DNA from: Apostichopus japonicus | Taxonomy: Eukaryota > Echinodermata > Holothuroidea > Aspidochirotida > Stichopodidae | Direction of reading: 5' to 3' | Assembly (NCBI RefSeq): GCF_037975245.1 | Contig: NC_092577.1 | Span: forward strand, 33,128,398 to 33,192,397 | Length of the DNA: 64,000 nt | In this document: piece by piece, positions 24,931 through 36,280 of the stretch | Layout: the number at the start of each line of letters is the position of its first letter | Position numbering within the stretch: the first letter of the stretch is position 1 | Translations under genes and position numbers: made by a program | Notes under the pieces: model-generated | Seen by the model: only the letters and a program-made list of their open reading frames with translations | What the model was told of the DNA's origin: nothing | The model's database searches: none

Positions 24931-26388
24931 TAGCAAAACAGGTAAAAGACATATTTTGTAAAAATCACAACTTTGAGGATTTTCCATTCAAAAATCAGGC
25001 AAAATACCCTTCTGATTAGTTTTGCAAAAAATAATAGTCAGATTTTTTATAACGTGACGCATTTTGAGTAATGGCTATCAAAGACGACCTCTTTTGTACA
25101 TCAGAGCAACTTAACATCATAAATTAATGTTGAGAAATGCTAGAACCCTGATATTTGGTTAACTTGTAAGAACTTCACACTAATAATTAAAGAAAAAAAA
25201 AACTCACATCTCTCACGTGGTTACGTTGGTAAAACAATTGACCTTTAAGACCCTCCCTCATGCTGAATGGCAGCATGCAATTTCAACTTTAGCGCTGCAC
25301 AACTCTCAAATATAATACATGAAAGCATTGTAATTATTATGTTGTATTGTTTGGACTGGATATTATGACCTCTGAAAGAATAAAGTATCATCAAGCAATA
25401 GTTTAGGAGCAAAAAGTAAATAGCACATTTTTTTAGCTAAAAATATCAAAATTGAATAATTTGGCACCGTTACGTTGACTTAATTCCACAAGACAATTGT
25501 AGCCTAATTTTTTTTTTATGATCCATTTCTATGGGATATAATTTATGGGCTTATGTTATAAGTAGGTTGTAGGATGTTTAATTACTGATAATTCAGACCT
25601 TAAATATCCAGAAAATGCCATTGTGTCGACAAATTGCGGAATTTCAAAGTGTGATAAAATCGGCCAGTTTTGAAGCAATGCAATTGTCAAGATATCCTTG
25701 GTTTTTTGGTGTTCCGAGGATACAATAAATTTGGTAATTTTGAAAAGAGGTCGACCAACAACATACTCCAAAATCTGGCAATATGATATGGAATGACCCA
25801 AACACTATGGTTACTGGTTGCTTCATCGAGTACAGCGTCTTGTCAAGTTTTGCAGGAGTCTAAGAGTCGTTTTGCGGGGTAAATGGGGTTCGGGTGAGGC
25901 AATGAGGTATTCCTCCAATATTATCCATGAAAAAAGCCAGAGTCATCCTTTGCTTTCTATTATCACATATATTTTTGTTCTGTGAAAATTCCTGCGAGAG
26001 GATAAGAAATATATATTTGACAGTGTTACAGATTGGCTTTTGGATTCGTCACTATATATAGGTACGACTGCAAGTTATCAGTTCCGGAATGAAATGGAAA
26101 TCATATAGCACTTATGAACAGTTTCATTTCAGTCATTAAAGTGTTCAAAACTAAAATATTCAAAGGTTTGCAGATTTTAAATTGGTAACAGGAAATATGA
26201 AAGAGTTAGATTGTGATTACTGAAAATAAGGAGGACTACATTATGCGGTTTGATGGTTTCGTCATTAGTTGCAATAACAAGAAACGAAATACATTTTACA
26301 AATTTCAAGGATTACTACCAACATTTTGAATGTGGAATTTATTCTACGGACTTTAATGGAATGTGATATCATCTTGAACGATTAATAA
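24931..26388. other. Spacer, no gene recognised
   Basis: AT-rich DNA with short frames only (for example 25556-25801, minus), none with a recognisable domain. Confidence 0.55.
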
Positions 26389-26558
26389 GGGGTTAATCAA
26401 CGGTCTAGCTAGCGTGCGTTACTCACAGGATTAATGCACGATCGGGGGATAATGCAAGCGATGCACGAGAGCGGAGCCCGAGTGCATCCAGCGATAGCAT
26501 TAACACCCGGGGTGCATTAATCATGTGAGTAACGCACGCTAGACCGTTGATTAACCCC
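26389..26558. repeat. 170-bp palindromic element
   Basis: Arms of about 47 bp begin GGGGTTAATCAACGGTCTAG and end CTAGACCGTTGATTAACCCC, and both contain GTGCGTTACTCACA. They enclose about 75 bp with further short complementary stretches. A related fragment (CGTGCGTTACTCACAGGA) recurs at about 26654. Probably a foldback/MITE element; no target duplication is clear. Confidence 0.75.
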
Positions 26559-26689
26559 GTTCATTCATACACTACCATTTGTGTGGGGGGAAAATCATAA
26601 AACAAAACATTTTTGGTTACATATAACCAAAGATTTATGCCCCGTAATTTTACCGTGCGTTACTCACAGGACTAACCACGGTCAGCTGA

Positions 26690-27237
26690 CCTGAATGGAC
26701 CAATAGGATTTAGGAATCTTTACTAAGTATGAATGAACAACGCTTAACAACGCTGCCATTATACCGCTTATAATTTTTGAGAAATAACCATTTAAACATG
26801 TGAGAGTCATCGGTTAAAGCGGCTGGACTGTTTAGTCTAACTGACAGAGCACTCCATAGAAAACAAAACACTTTCATGACCTCAAATGACATGTACGCTT
26901 TACATAAATATAACAACTTTCTCCCAGAGAATTTGGTGTTAAAGGTCATCCAAGGATGTCGTTGTGTATTTATGATGCAAAATTATAGACCATTGTTTTG
27001 GTTGATTCAGTAGAATTAATGAAACCATGGATTAAGATTTAGGCCTGCACTGAACATCCGACGTTATCGAGTCAACTTATTTTGAAAGCTTATTATTGTA
27101 AAGCTGAATATTTTGAATCCCGCAATGGTTATAGTAACATTACTAACAATCGTGTTCCTTTCATTTAGTCTCTTTTCTTGACGATAACGTAAGAAGTCTA
27201 ACATTCTGGCTAAATCAGTGAAATGCATTTGCTGGGT
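26690..27237. other. Spacer, no gene recognised
   Basis: AT-rich sequence with nothing I can support. Confidence 0.5.
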
Positions 27238-28005
27238 TTACACATATCCTAAGTTCTTACTGTTGTTGAGATTACACATATCCTCAGTTCTTACTGTTGT
27301 TGAGATTACACATATCCTCAGTTCTTTCTTTTGTCGAGATTACACATATCCTCAGTTCTTACTGTTGTCAAGATTACACATATCCTCAACCTTACTGTTG
27401 TCAAGATTACACATATCCTCAACCTTACTGTTGTTGAGATTACACATATCCTCAGTTCTTACTCTTGTAGGGATTACACATATCCTCAGTTCTTACTGTT
27501 CGTGGGATTACACATAGCCTCAGTTCTCACTGTTGTTGGGATTACACACATTCTCAGTTCTTACTGTTGTTGGGATTAAACATATCCTCAGTTCTTACTC
27601 TTGTAGGGATTACACATATCCTCAGTTCTTACTGTTTTTGGGATTACTTATATCCTCATGTCTTACTGCTGTTGAGATTACACATATCCTCAGTTCTTAC
27701 TGTTGTTGGGATTACACATATCCTCAGTTCTTACTGTTCGTGGGATTATTCATAGCCTCATTTCTTACTGTTGTTGGGACTACACACATCCTCAGTTTAC
27801 TGTTGTTGAGATTACACATATCCTCAGTTCTTACTGTTGTTGGGATTACACATATAGTGAGTTCCTACTGTTGTCGAGATTACACATATCCTCAGTTCTT
27901 AATGTTGTCAAGATTACACATATCATCAGTTCTTACTGTTGTTGAGATTACACATATCCTCAGTTCTTACATTTGTTGAGAATACAAATATCCTCAGTTC
28001 TTACG
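27238..28005. repeat. 34-bp minisatellite, ~22 copies
   Basis: The unit ATTACACATATCCTCAGTTC + TTACTGTTGTTGAG (34 bp) repeats about 22 times with point variants. Because 34 is not a multiple of three, the same peptide string appears in successive frames, so the long open frames are artefacts. The unit and the right flank (AATCCTAATAGCACAT, then ACTGTGTTCTCTG near 28090) match the hairpin at 3328-3472. Confidence 0.95.
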
Positions 28006-29603
28006 GTAATCCTAATAGCACATCGCTACCGATTAATTGTACGATCAGGTTTTTACTGTGGTACAAAACTAAGATTTACAGTAGTTACTGTGTTCTCTGA
28101 CTTGTGTTTCGGGTGATGAGGGGTTGTGGAGACCTCGTCTGTTTCATGTTCCTACGCCATTGTTTTTGGTTAACATTTTCGGACTTAACTTGTTTCTCCT
28201 TGTATCAAGTTCAAAGGAATGCAAATTGAATGCAGATTTTCTACAAGAGAGTTACATTGACACCCCCCCCCCCTTCCACTCATGACAGTCGACCTGGCAG
28301 CGGTTTAATTAATGACTGATGAAAATTCAACAGGTAAATAATAAATCGATTTGTTTCTCTTCGAATTATTATACAAACTTGATAAAGTAAAGGTTCATAG
28401 TTTTCTTTCTTGCATTTTAAGTAATTCTCCGCTCCTCCAATTTTCTACAAGGAAGTACTATGGACGCTTGTTCCCATTCGAGTCGACGTGGCATCGATTG
28501 TTATTCAACTAATGTGGTGATTGCGTAGAAAGAGTAACGCGATGAGTCTATTAAAATCGCTACTACCAGTAAACCTTTAAAAGCTCTATGTTTTCATCAG
28601 TGGAATCATATATCAGGTACTAGTCAATCAAACTTCTTCATTGCCAGGCAAAGAGATCCACAAATTATTAAGGAATTTATAAGAAAAACATGAAGCCATA
28701 TTGAGGGGTGGGTGGGGTGGGGGTGGGGGATGTATTGTGAACAAAGAATGAACAAATGAAGGAACACTGACTGAAAATTCAACAGGTAAATAATAAATCG
28801 ATTTGTTATTATACAAACTTTATAAAGTAAAAGTTCATAGCTTTCTTTCTTGCATTTAACTATAATTCCTTCTACTCCTCAGATTCTCTACAAGGAAGTA
28901 CTATGGACGCTTGTTCCCATTCGAGTCGACGTGGCAGTGATTGTTATTCAACTAATGTGGCGATTGCGTAGTAACGGTAACGCGATGAGTCTATTAAAAT
29001 CGATACTACCAGTAAACCTTTAAAAACTCTATGTTTTCATCAGTGGAATCATATATCAGGTACTAGTCGATGAAACTTTTTCATTGCCAGGCAAAGAGAT
29101 CCACAAATTATTTAGGAATGTATAATAAATATAAAAAAAACATATTGAGGGGCGGGGGGGGGGTGTATTGTGAACAAAGAATGAACAAATGAAGGAACAC
29201 TGACTGAAAATTCAACAGGTAAATAATAAATCGATTTGTTATTATACAAACTTGATAAAGTAAAAGTTCATAGCTTTCTTTCTTGCATTTAACTATAATT
29301 CCTTCTACTCCTCACTGATTTTCTACAAGGAAGTACTATGGACGCTTGTTCCCATACTAGTCGACGTGGCAGCGATTGTTATTCAACTAATGTGGTGATT
29401 GCGTAGAAAGAGTAACACGATGAATCTATTAAAATCGCTACTACCAGTAAACCTTTAAAAACTCTATGTTTCCATCAGTGGCATCATATATCAGGTACTA
29501 GTCAATCAAAATTCTTCATTGCCAGGCAAAGAGGTCCACAAAATATTTAGGAATTTATAAGAAAACATAAAGCCGTATTGAGGGTGGGTGGGGTGGGGGT
29601 AGG

Positions 29604-30794
29604 CAGGGACGTCGCTAGAGGGGGGGGTGTGGGGGGTGTCTCACCCCCCAAATCTTGGTAAAAATGACGATAGTTGGAAAATTTGAGTGTGACAGTCGGA
29701 ATTTCCGACTGTCGGAATTTCCGACTGTCGACAGCTTCAATTCGGAATTTCCGACTGTCGCACTCTAATTTTTCTGACTGTCGCACTCTTATTTTCATAT
29801 GTTCTTGTAATTTGTGAGTGGCATAAAATTTTCGATCAAAATTGACCTTTAATCAGTCATATTTACCACGTTTTCCTCGTCACATTGAGAAATTGTATCT
29901 CGCGATCCTTATACTCCACCATACAAAACTTCGTATGATTTTGAATACTCTAAAAAAAAATACAACGTTCGCCAGCTTCAATTCGGATAATTTATGTATT
30001 AATTTTGCTATTGGGTGGGTCGACCCTGTTCGCTAGCTTCAAGTAAGTTCAGGATATACAGGGACGTAGCCAGGGAGAGCAGGGGAGCGACTGCTCCCCC
30101 CTTTCAGTGTCGAAAAAGATGTTTAAAAACTGTTGTTATTACACTGCTAATACACGGCGATAACAATATTTGTTTTTACGCCACTGCACATCTGGCTGTC
30201 TTAAAAAATATGAAAGTTTATATTGTCCATCAGTTAAGTTCGTCAAATGTATTTCTGGTATATTATGTAAAAGAACATGTAAAAGAATTCGAACAGGAAA
30301 CAAAATCTGCTGATAATATGATATCATATGATAATGATGAAACTGGCAACAAATTGCACCAGATCGCATCTAAGGACCTTCAATTGTTCAAAAATATCTC
30401 AAAGGGGAGGGGGAGACCCCTCCCCTTAGACCCCTCCCCCATATCAATCGCAAAAGGTGCTCCCTCTTTCAAACTCCTGGCTACGTCGTTGGGGTATACA
30501 TTGTCTCTACGGTATACAATTAAAACACCAATGCTAATCTACGGAAGCTTAAAAGTGCCATCAACATAAGCAAAAACTTTGCCCCATAAGGTACAAATGT
30601 ATCGAAAAAAGTTCGGAACATAAGTGCAGTCGCGAGAGATGGGGTGTCTGACTGACACTGACCGTATCGTTGACGATTAGTGCGGGGTAGGGGGGGTACA
30701 AGGCAGCAGTCGGAATTTTCTGGCTCCAAAACCCATCCAGTTGGAATTTCAGCCACTACACCCCCCCAATCATCAGGCCTTAGCTACGTCCCTG
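29604..30794. mobile_element. hAT-type non-autonomous element, 1191 bp, containing a second element
   Basis: Ends CAGGGACGTCGCTAG and TTAGCTACGTCCCTG are inverted repeats. A perfect 8-bp target duplication GGGGTAGG flanks it (29596-29603 and 30795-30802). Near the left end lies a small palindromic tandem of CGGAATTTCCGACTGT motifs (about 29692-29785). It carries no transposase that I can recognise, and a further hAT element is inserted at 30059-30491. Confidence 0.88.
30059..30491. mobile_element. hAT-type element nested in the 1.2-kb element
   Basis: Begins CAGGGACGTAGCCAGGGAG and ends CTCCTGGCTACGTCGTTG. Flanks AGGATATA and GGGTATAC agree at 6 of 8 positions, so the target duplication has decayed. 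A plus-strand open frame through it (30015-30569) runs out of one end and encodes nothing I recognise. Confidence 0.7.
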
Positions 30795-30900
30795 GGGGTA
30801 GGGGATGTATTGTGAACAAAGAATGAACAAATGAAGGAACACTGACTGAAAATGAAACAGTTCAATAATAAATCCAAATCGTTTTGGCAAAGAGTTTCAC

Positions 30901-31885
30901 CCTTTTCTCTCCGTTTGTTCATGTCGCATGTTATACCTTTGCTTTCACAAACTTCATTTCAAATACACTGAACTCAGGTTTGTGGCCAATGGCCATTTTT
31001 TGAAATATTTCATTTGTTTTCTTTGAAAAGAGGAACATATATACTGATTAAATGGAAGAATTGTGAAGAGTAAGGACTTTCATCTGTGTTCGAGTGCTAT
31101 TTAATTTTGTCACGAATAGTTTTGTGTTTGCTAAGCTGTTTTGACGGTAAACAGTTGCAAATTCAGCAATTACTATAGTAATTATCACTAGTAGTGTTGA
31201 AGTGGTACGAAATGTTCAAACAAAAGAATATGAAAGTTAAAAAAATTGTTCCACATAATATGAAACCACTTCCCAAGATTGTCTACTCGAATCTTAATAT
31301 CTTTAAAAAGTTGACGGTCAATGGATTTCACTTTCGTTAAACTTTAAGAATAAAAGAACAACTTATAATTAATTGCCAGGAAACAGTTGTGAGCATACAA
31401 ACAAGTAGAGCAAAATGCCTTTCTTTAAATTCTACTGTGACTTTCACTTTGCCCCCCGTTTGCACAGATTTCCTTATTTTCACTTAAATGCATGAACTTG
31501 AAAATAAATGCTGAGTCTAACATATTGAAGCTCTACACAACATGATCTATTTATGGCAGGGGCCTCACTGTCAGCACATATATAGTATGTTACCTTGGAA
31601 ATGTAAAAAGCAAAACAACAACATCAATGTGAGAGGTATATGTTCAAGTGTCACGGATGTACAACTATGACAAGCTCCCAGACATGACTTTTAAACATGA
31701 CTAACTTCCAAATAGAAAATATAAGTTTCTCTGACGGGTTTAAGGGATTTTTTTTTGGGGGGGGGGGGAGTTGTGGCCCCTACAAAGGTCATCACTATTG
31801 GCCCCAAATGTTTAGCAAAATTTATAATATTCAAAAGTAGAAAATATATAGAGGCTCTGATTCCCTCCATATTATTTCCAGACAA
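30901..31885. other. Spacer, no gene recognised
   Basis: AT-rich DNA with no supported feature. Confidence 0.5.
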
Positions 31886-32010
31886 AGGTAATTATTATTA
31901 TTATTTTTTTAAAGAAAAGTCACCCAAGATGTAGCCTGGGAACAAAGACCAAACGACTTACCTGATCAATTCTCAGCCCCCCCCCCCACCCCTCCCTTAC
32001 ATCGAGACTG
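31886..32010 (+). repeat. Dispersed repeat, copy 2
   Basis: Matches 1755-1895 in order: AAAAGTCACCCAAG, CCTGGGAACAAAGACC, AAACGACTTACCTGATC, CTCAGCCCC and ACATCGAGACTGTG. A short (TA)n tract follows at about 32019-32038. Confidence 0.55.
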
Positions 32011-32067
32011 TGGCCGTATATATATATATATATATATATGACGGTACGTATCAAAAGTCCCATGAAA

Positions 32068-32370
32068 AGGGCAGCGGCGTAACTGGAATCTGACACCCGG
32101 GCGGAACCTTTCTTTGTTCCCCGTCCTAGCGGAGGGTCTACGGGGAGGGGGTGTCCCCCTCCCCTTTGACACTTTATTTATGCAAGGTGGCTTATATGCA
32201 AAATGGTGGGTGCTACATTTTGCAAAGCCTTGAATGGTTTTATGTTTTGGGATACTCATTCTTATTTCTCTTATTTATTGCTGTTTTTCTCTTACGATTT
32301 TTTTTGGGGGGGGGGTCTGTGGCACGGCGCCCCTTGACGATACACTGGACCGCCTCCCCCCCCCCCCCCC
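32068..32370. mobile_element. Possible degenerate hAT-type element
   Basis: Begins CAGCGGCGTAACTGG and contains GGGGAGGGGGTGTCCCCCTC, a motif shared with the elements at 43870 and 45066. A matching right terminus and target duplication are not visible, so the extent is uncertain. Confidence 0.4.
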
Positions 32371-32632
32371 GCTTAGAACCAATGGAAAAGGGAATAGATA
32401 CTACCTTTCCAGATACATGTACATGTCTCAGGCAACATGTTTTGAGGGTGGCAATAAAAGAGCTTGTTAAAATACAAGAATTAATGAAGATTATTTGACT
32501 TTCTATAGCGTATTTGCTTGCATTTTATTTACTAATAATCGTTTTCGAAATTTCCTTATTGCAATTTTTACAAATTCTTTCATATCACTTATCACATTAA
32601 ATGAAAATGGAACACATGCTGGAAAGCAAATC

Positions 32633-32735
32633 GTTATTAAACTGTACAGAAATCTAATCGTTATTAAACCGTACCGATCTCGAATACGTTACCGATCTCT
32701 AATCGTTATTAAACGGTACCGATCTCTGAAAGAGA
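32633..32735. repeat. Small tandem repeat (CGTTATTAAACNGTACNGAT)
   Basis: Four imperfect copies of a ~28-bp unit containing ATCGTTATTAAAC and TACCGATCTC. Non-coding. Confidence 0.6.
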
Positions 32736-33724
32736 TGGCGACATGTAAAAACTCTTGAATCGACTGGATGTTTTTTAATAACTGCAATATTTTACTTCTC
32801 AAAAGGTATCAAGGTTTATTTGCGGATTGGGAAATGTAAGAAGTTCATGGAATATTCGATTCACCAGGAACTACGCAAGCAGCCAATCAAGAGCCACATC
32901 AGTTAATGGCAAATTGTAGTATCACCATGGCCGTTTTGAGATGCATAGTATAGGCTAGTATTAGCTCTGTCATAGGACAGATTAGCATGGTCAAAAGGTT
33001 CTAGCTGATTGTATGTTTGAAGGCACCACAACTTCTTGAAATGTTATATATCTGTTAGTAAGCGACTACGCGGAGCAGACAACTCATTCAAACTGCAAAA
33101 ATATCTGACATTTCCTTGTTTTCCAAAATTAATAGTTAGACATTCACTTCTTTCGTTTTAATAGTACCATATCGTCAGAATGCCGGCCATGTTGTATTCT
33201 TCAAACAACCACATAAATGTATCTGAAGCTCGGTGACTACATTTGTGATATTTAGTTTTTGTGTCGCCAAATCCATCTGGCTAGCTAGCTAGCTACTATT
33301 GAAACTATTAAAAATAAGAATTTCAGTCCCCGATTCCCCCTCCCCCCCCCCCCATCAAAGGGATGCAATTATGCAATATGCATTGACAACCAAATGAATT
33401 GTCATTGATAACTTGGCGAAAGATAGTGCTTATAAGATCGCAACCACAAAAACTGTCACAAACACAACCAAAGTGTTTCAAAATAAAAATTAAAAAATTA
33501 ATAAATATCGTTCGGATTTTCAAACTTATTACAACTACAAAATCTTTGATATCATTGTGACATAACTGCATGTTAAGTTCATACTTGCTTAATACATTAC
33601 CTAACTAAGGAAGACTACTAGTACATTCTTGCATGACCGCATGCAAATCATAAAGAGGTCTGAAAATGTGATGAATGGTTCTTAGAGGTGAGAAGTAACA
33701 TTTATTATGAATATATATATAAAA
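32736..33724. other. Spacer, no gene recognised
   Basis: AT-rich DNA with a poly-C run near 33340; no supported gene. Confidence 0.5.
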
Positions 33725-33965
33725 GGAGTGTTAGCTCAGTGGTTAACGTCGGTGCCTTCCAATCATAAGGTCCCCGGTTCGAGTCACTCAAAGATTAACG
33801 TATGTCGTCCAGTTACAGAGTTGTTGACAATTGACAATTCATCATCATGGACGTTAAATATGAATGTAAGAGACTGACTTCTGTCAGCTTGAGGCTTTGA
33901 TAAGCCAATGATGGCTTCTTGGCGAGTTCCCGCTTGCAGAAGGATCTAAAATACATACACACATA
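33725..33965 (+). repeat. tRNA-derived SINE, full-length copy
   Basis: GGAGTGTTAGCTCAGTGG (A-box) and GGTTCGAGTC (B-box) form the tRNA-like head. The body (GGACGTTAAATATGAATG, GAGTTCCCGCTTGCAG) matches the copies at 1041 and 41254, and an ACATACAC tail ends it. Confidence 0.88.
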
Positions 33966-34400
33966 TTATAAAATTGAGCCCAAAGAGAGAAACTGCTAGC
34001 TTATGGATCATTTTTTTCTTCTTAAAAACACAGGAAATCATAGTATAATTAGATAGTTCAGTTCTGCTACACAATATTTGGAGACCAATTTTATTCCCTG
34101 CTTTGAATATCAGAAGTTTTGAAGAAAGGTTCTGTCTGAGTTGTTGCTTCTAATTGGCCAGCAAAGAAAAGTTCGTTGTACATTTCTAAAGTTATAGACA
34201 GAACTTTTGCCGTTGAAATTTTTGGAATGAATTATCATACAAATCAAAAAGCTGACACATCACGAAGAAGACATAAGGACGAATAGATTCACATTAATGA
34301 GTGGACGAGACAATTTTAAACTTACAAATATTAACAGGTTACAACATCTCAAAGTGAGACAACAACGAAATCCCCAACCATCATTATCGGTATATGTGAT

Positions 34401-34611
34401 TAGTGGCGGACTGGCCACACTGGTAAAAATTACAGCCCATTTTGCATCTAGGCATTCCTTAAGTTCCAAAAAATCTTTAAAAAAAATCCCCTCATACCCC
34501 CCCCCCCCCCCAGGACGGCGATCACTATGTAAGTAGCATATCAATGAATAATGGGCCGGTCGGTCTAGGTGGAAAATACCCGGGCCGGTTTTAGGACCCA
34601 GTCCGCCCCTG
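34401..34611. mobile_element. hAT-type element, 211 bp, just 3' of PEF1
   Basis: Ends TAGTGGCGGACTGG and CCAGTCCGCCCCTG are inverted repeats. Flanks TATGTGAT (34393-34400) and AATGTGAT (34612-34619) agree at 7 of 8 positions. It lies about 135 bp beyond the PEF1 stop codon and could lie in its 3' UTR. Confidence 0.75.
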
Positions 34612-34745
34612 AATGTGATAGAGATAACTGTCATGAACGACTACCCCAAACCGCAAAGAAAACAAATATCTCTGTTATTTAAGCCAATGATGATGGTTGG
34701 GGTTTGTGTCCGCTTTTTTAATAGAAAGTACAAGGGGGAGGGACT

Positions 34746-36245
34746 TCATGGTCTATTCAGGAGAACCAGGGACATAAAGTCCTCGTAAGAAATGGTGATG
34801 GTTCCGTTCATGTTGGTGTCCCTCTGTCTAAAGCTATCGGTCAAGGATTTAAGCATCACGCACGCCTGGATGAAGTCATCTAATTTGAGTGACCTTCGAG
34901 CTGCTATGTCGTATTTTGCGACCAACATCTGAGTGAATTGAGGCGAGACATTGTACCCCATTTGCACAAAGGCTGGTGACAAAGAAAAAATAAAATAAAG
35001 GGTACAAAAATAAAGGATCAGATTGAAATGAAAATGTTACGAGCCACAAATAACGTGAGTAACATCTGATTCCTACTTGACCTGCTAATGGTTTTCTCTT
35101 CTGTACAAAGGACTCACCTGTTCCCTCAGGACCTAGTAACCATGGAAACACTTTTGCACTGTGCAAGATTAGGCAAAGACTGGCAACAATAGTTAACCAG
35201 CCAAAACACACCTCCCCCCACCCCCACCCCTCCCTTAAGAGTGAGTAAAAACCCACAACTTGGACTTTAAAACATTTGGGGAAATTACTAGTTGATATCC
35301 ACGAAAAATCGTATATATAAAGCACAAATGCAGGGGTGATAGTACAAAGATAATCCGTTAATATCTCAGAAGACACTCAATATTGACAGACATGATGGGA
35401 TAATCTGATCCCAGCCAAACATGAGCCATGTTCACATTTGAGAATACAAGGGGGTCCGGTACTGGAAGGACAATCAACTTTGTAGTGTGAATATCTAATG
35501 GTAACTCAAGATCAGACTCTGCAATCATGATCTTCCTTTCAAAATACTCGAGAGAACTCACCCTCCACCCCTCCTCCCACCCCGTTGGGTTCCCACGGTT
35601 GCTGATGTCACTACCTCTCGGGTTTAAAGCTGAGAGAAATGCTGCTACTAAGTTCACGGAAGAACAAAGTCTATTGCATCAAGGTCGCCGATCGACAAGT
35701 CATCAAAGAACAGTCGATCGTTCGACACATAATCAAGCGAGGAGGACACTTTGATTCGGAGCAGAGGAACAAGTGGAGAGTGAGGTAAATCTCCCACACA
35801 CTGTACACATTCCTGTCTCAGACACATGTATACCCACCAAGAATGCCTAATATATACTGTACAACAGAAGCACACGTAAACGACCCATACAACACATATA
35901 AAGCAAGGAATGGTTTGGCCCCAGCTTACCTACAAGAGCTCCTCCAAGAATACAGACCTAGCAGGGCGCTTCGTTCAAGCGTACAATATATGCTATCTGT
36001 TCCTACTGTTCGCACTTCCACCTATGTGGAACGTTGCTTTGCTAGATCAGCTCCACAGCTCTGGAACAGTCTCCCCTTACATCTGAAAACAATCCAGCAT
36101 GTGTCAACTTTCCAGAAAGAACTCAAGACGTTCTTATTTATGAATCCATTTGTTTAATAACTGTTGTGTCCATTTTGGGTACTTTGCTCCTGCGGCGCTT
36201 CTGAGCAGTTTTTTTAACTGGATAAAAGCGCTTTATAAATTCTTA

Positions 36246-36280
<35 letters not shown>

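Larger units (their letters stand above)
28314..30900. repeat. ~445-bp tandem array interrupted by a transposon
   Basis: Copies begin near 28314, 28763 and 29198, each containing GAAAATTCAACAGGTAAATA, TACTATGGACGCTTGTTCCC, TCATATATCAGGTACTAGTC and GTATTGTGAACAAAGAATG. The third copy is split at 29603 by a hAT element and resumes at 30795, reaching the start of a fourth partial copy near 30840-30900. Each unit ends in a G-rich run. No coding content. Confidence 0.9.

Noticed and set aside
27218-27979. Long open frames with repeated THILSSY-like peptides
   Set aside because: They are the 34-bp minisatellite read in successive frames. The period is not a multiple of three, so the same peptide words occur in all frames.
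34876-35657. Minus-strand frames upstream of the last PEF1 exon
   Set aside because: They read through intron 4 and have no domain; the acceptor at 34973 defines the exon.
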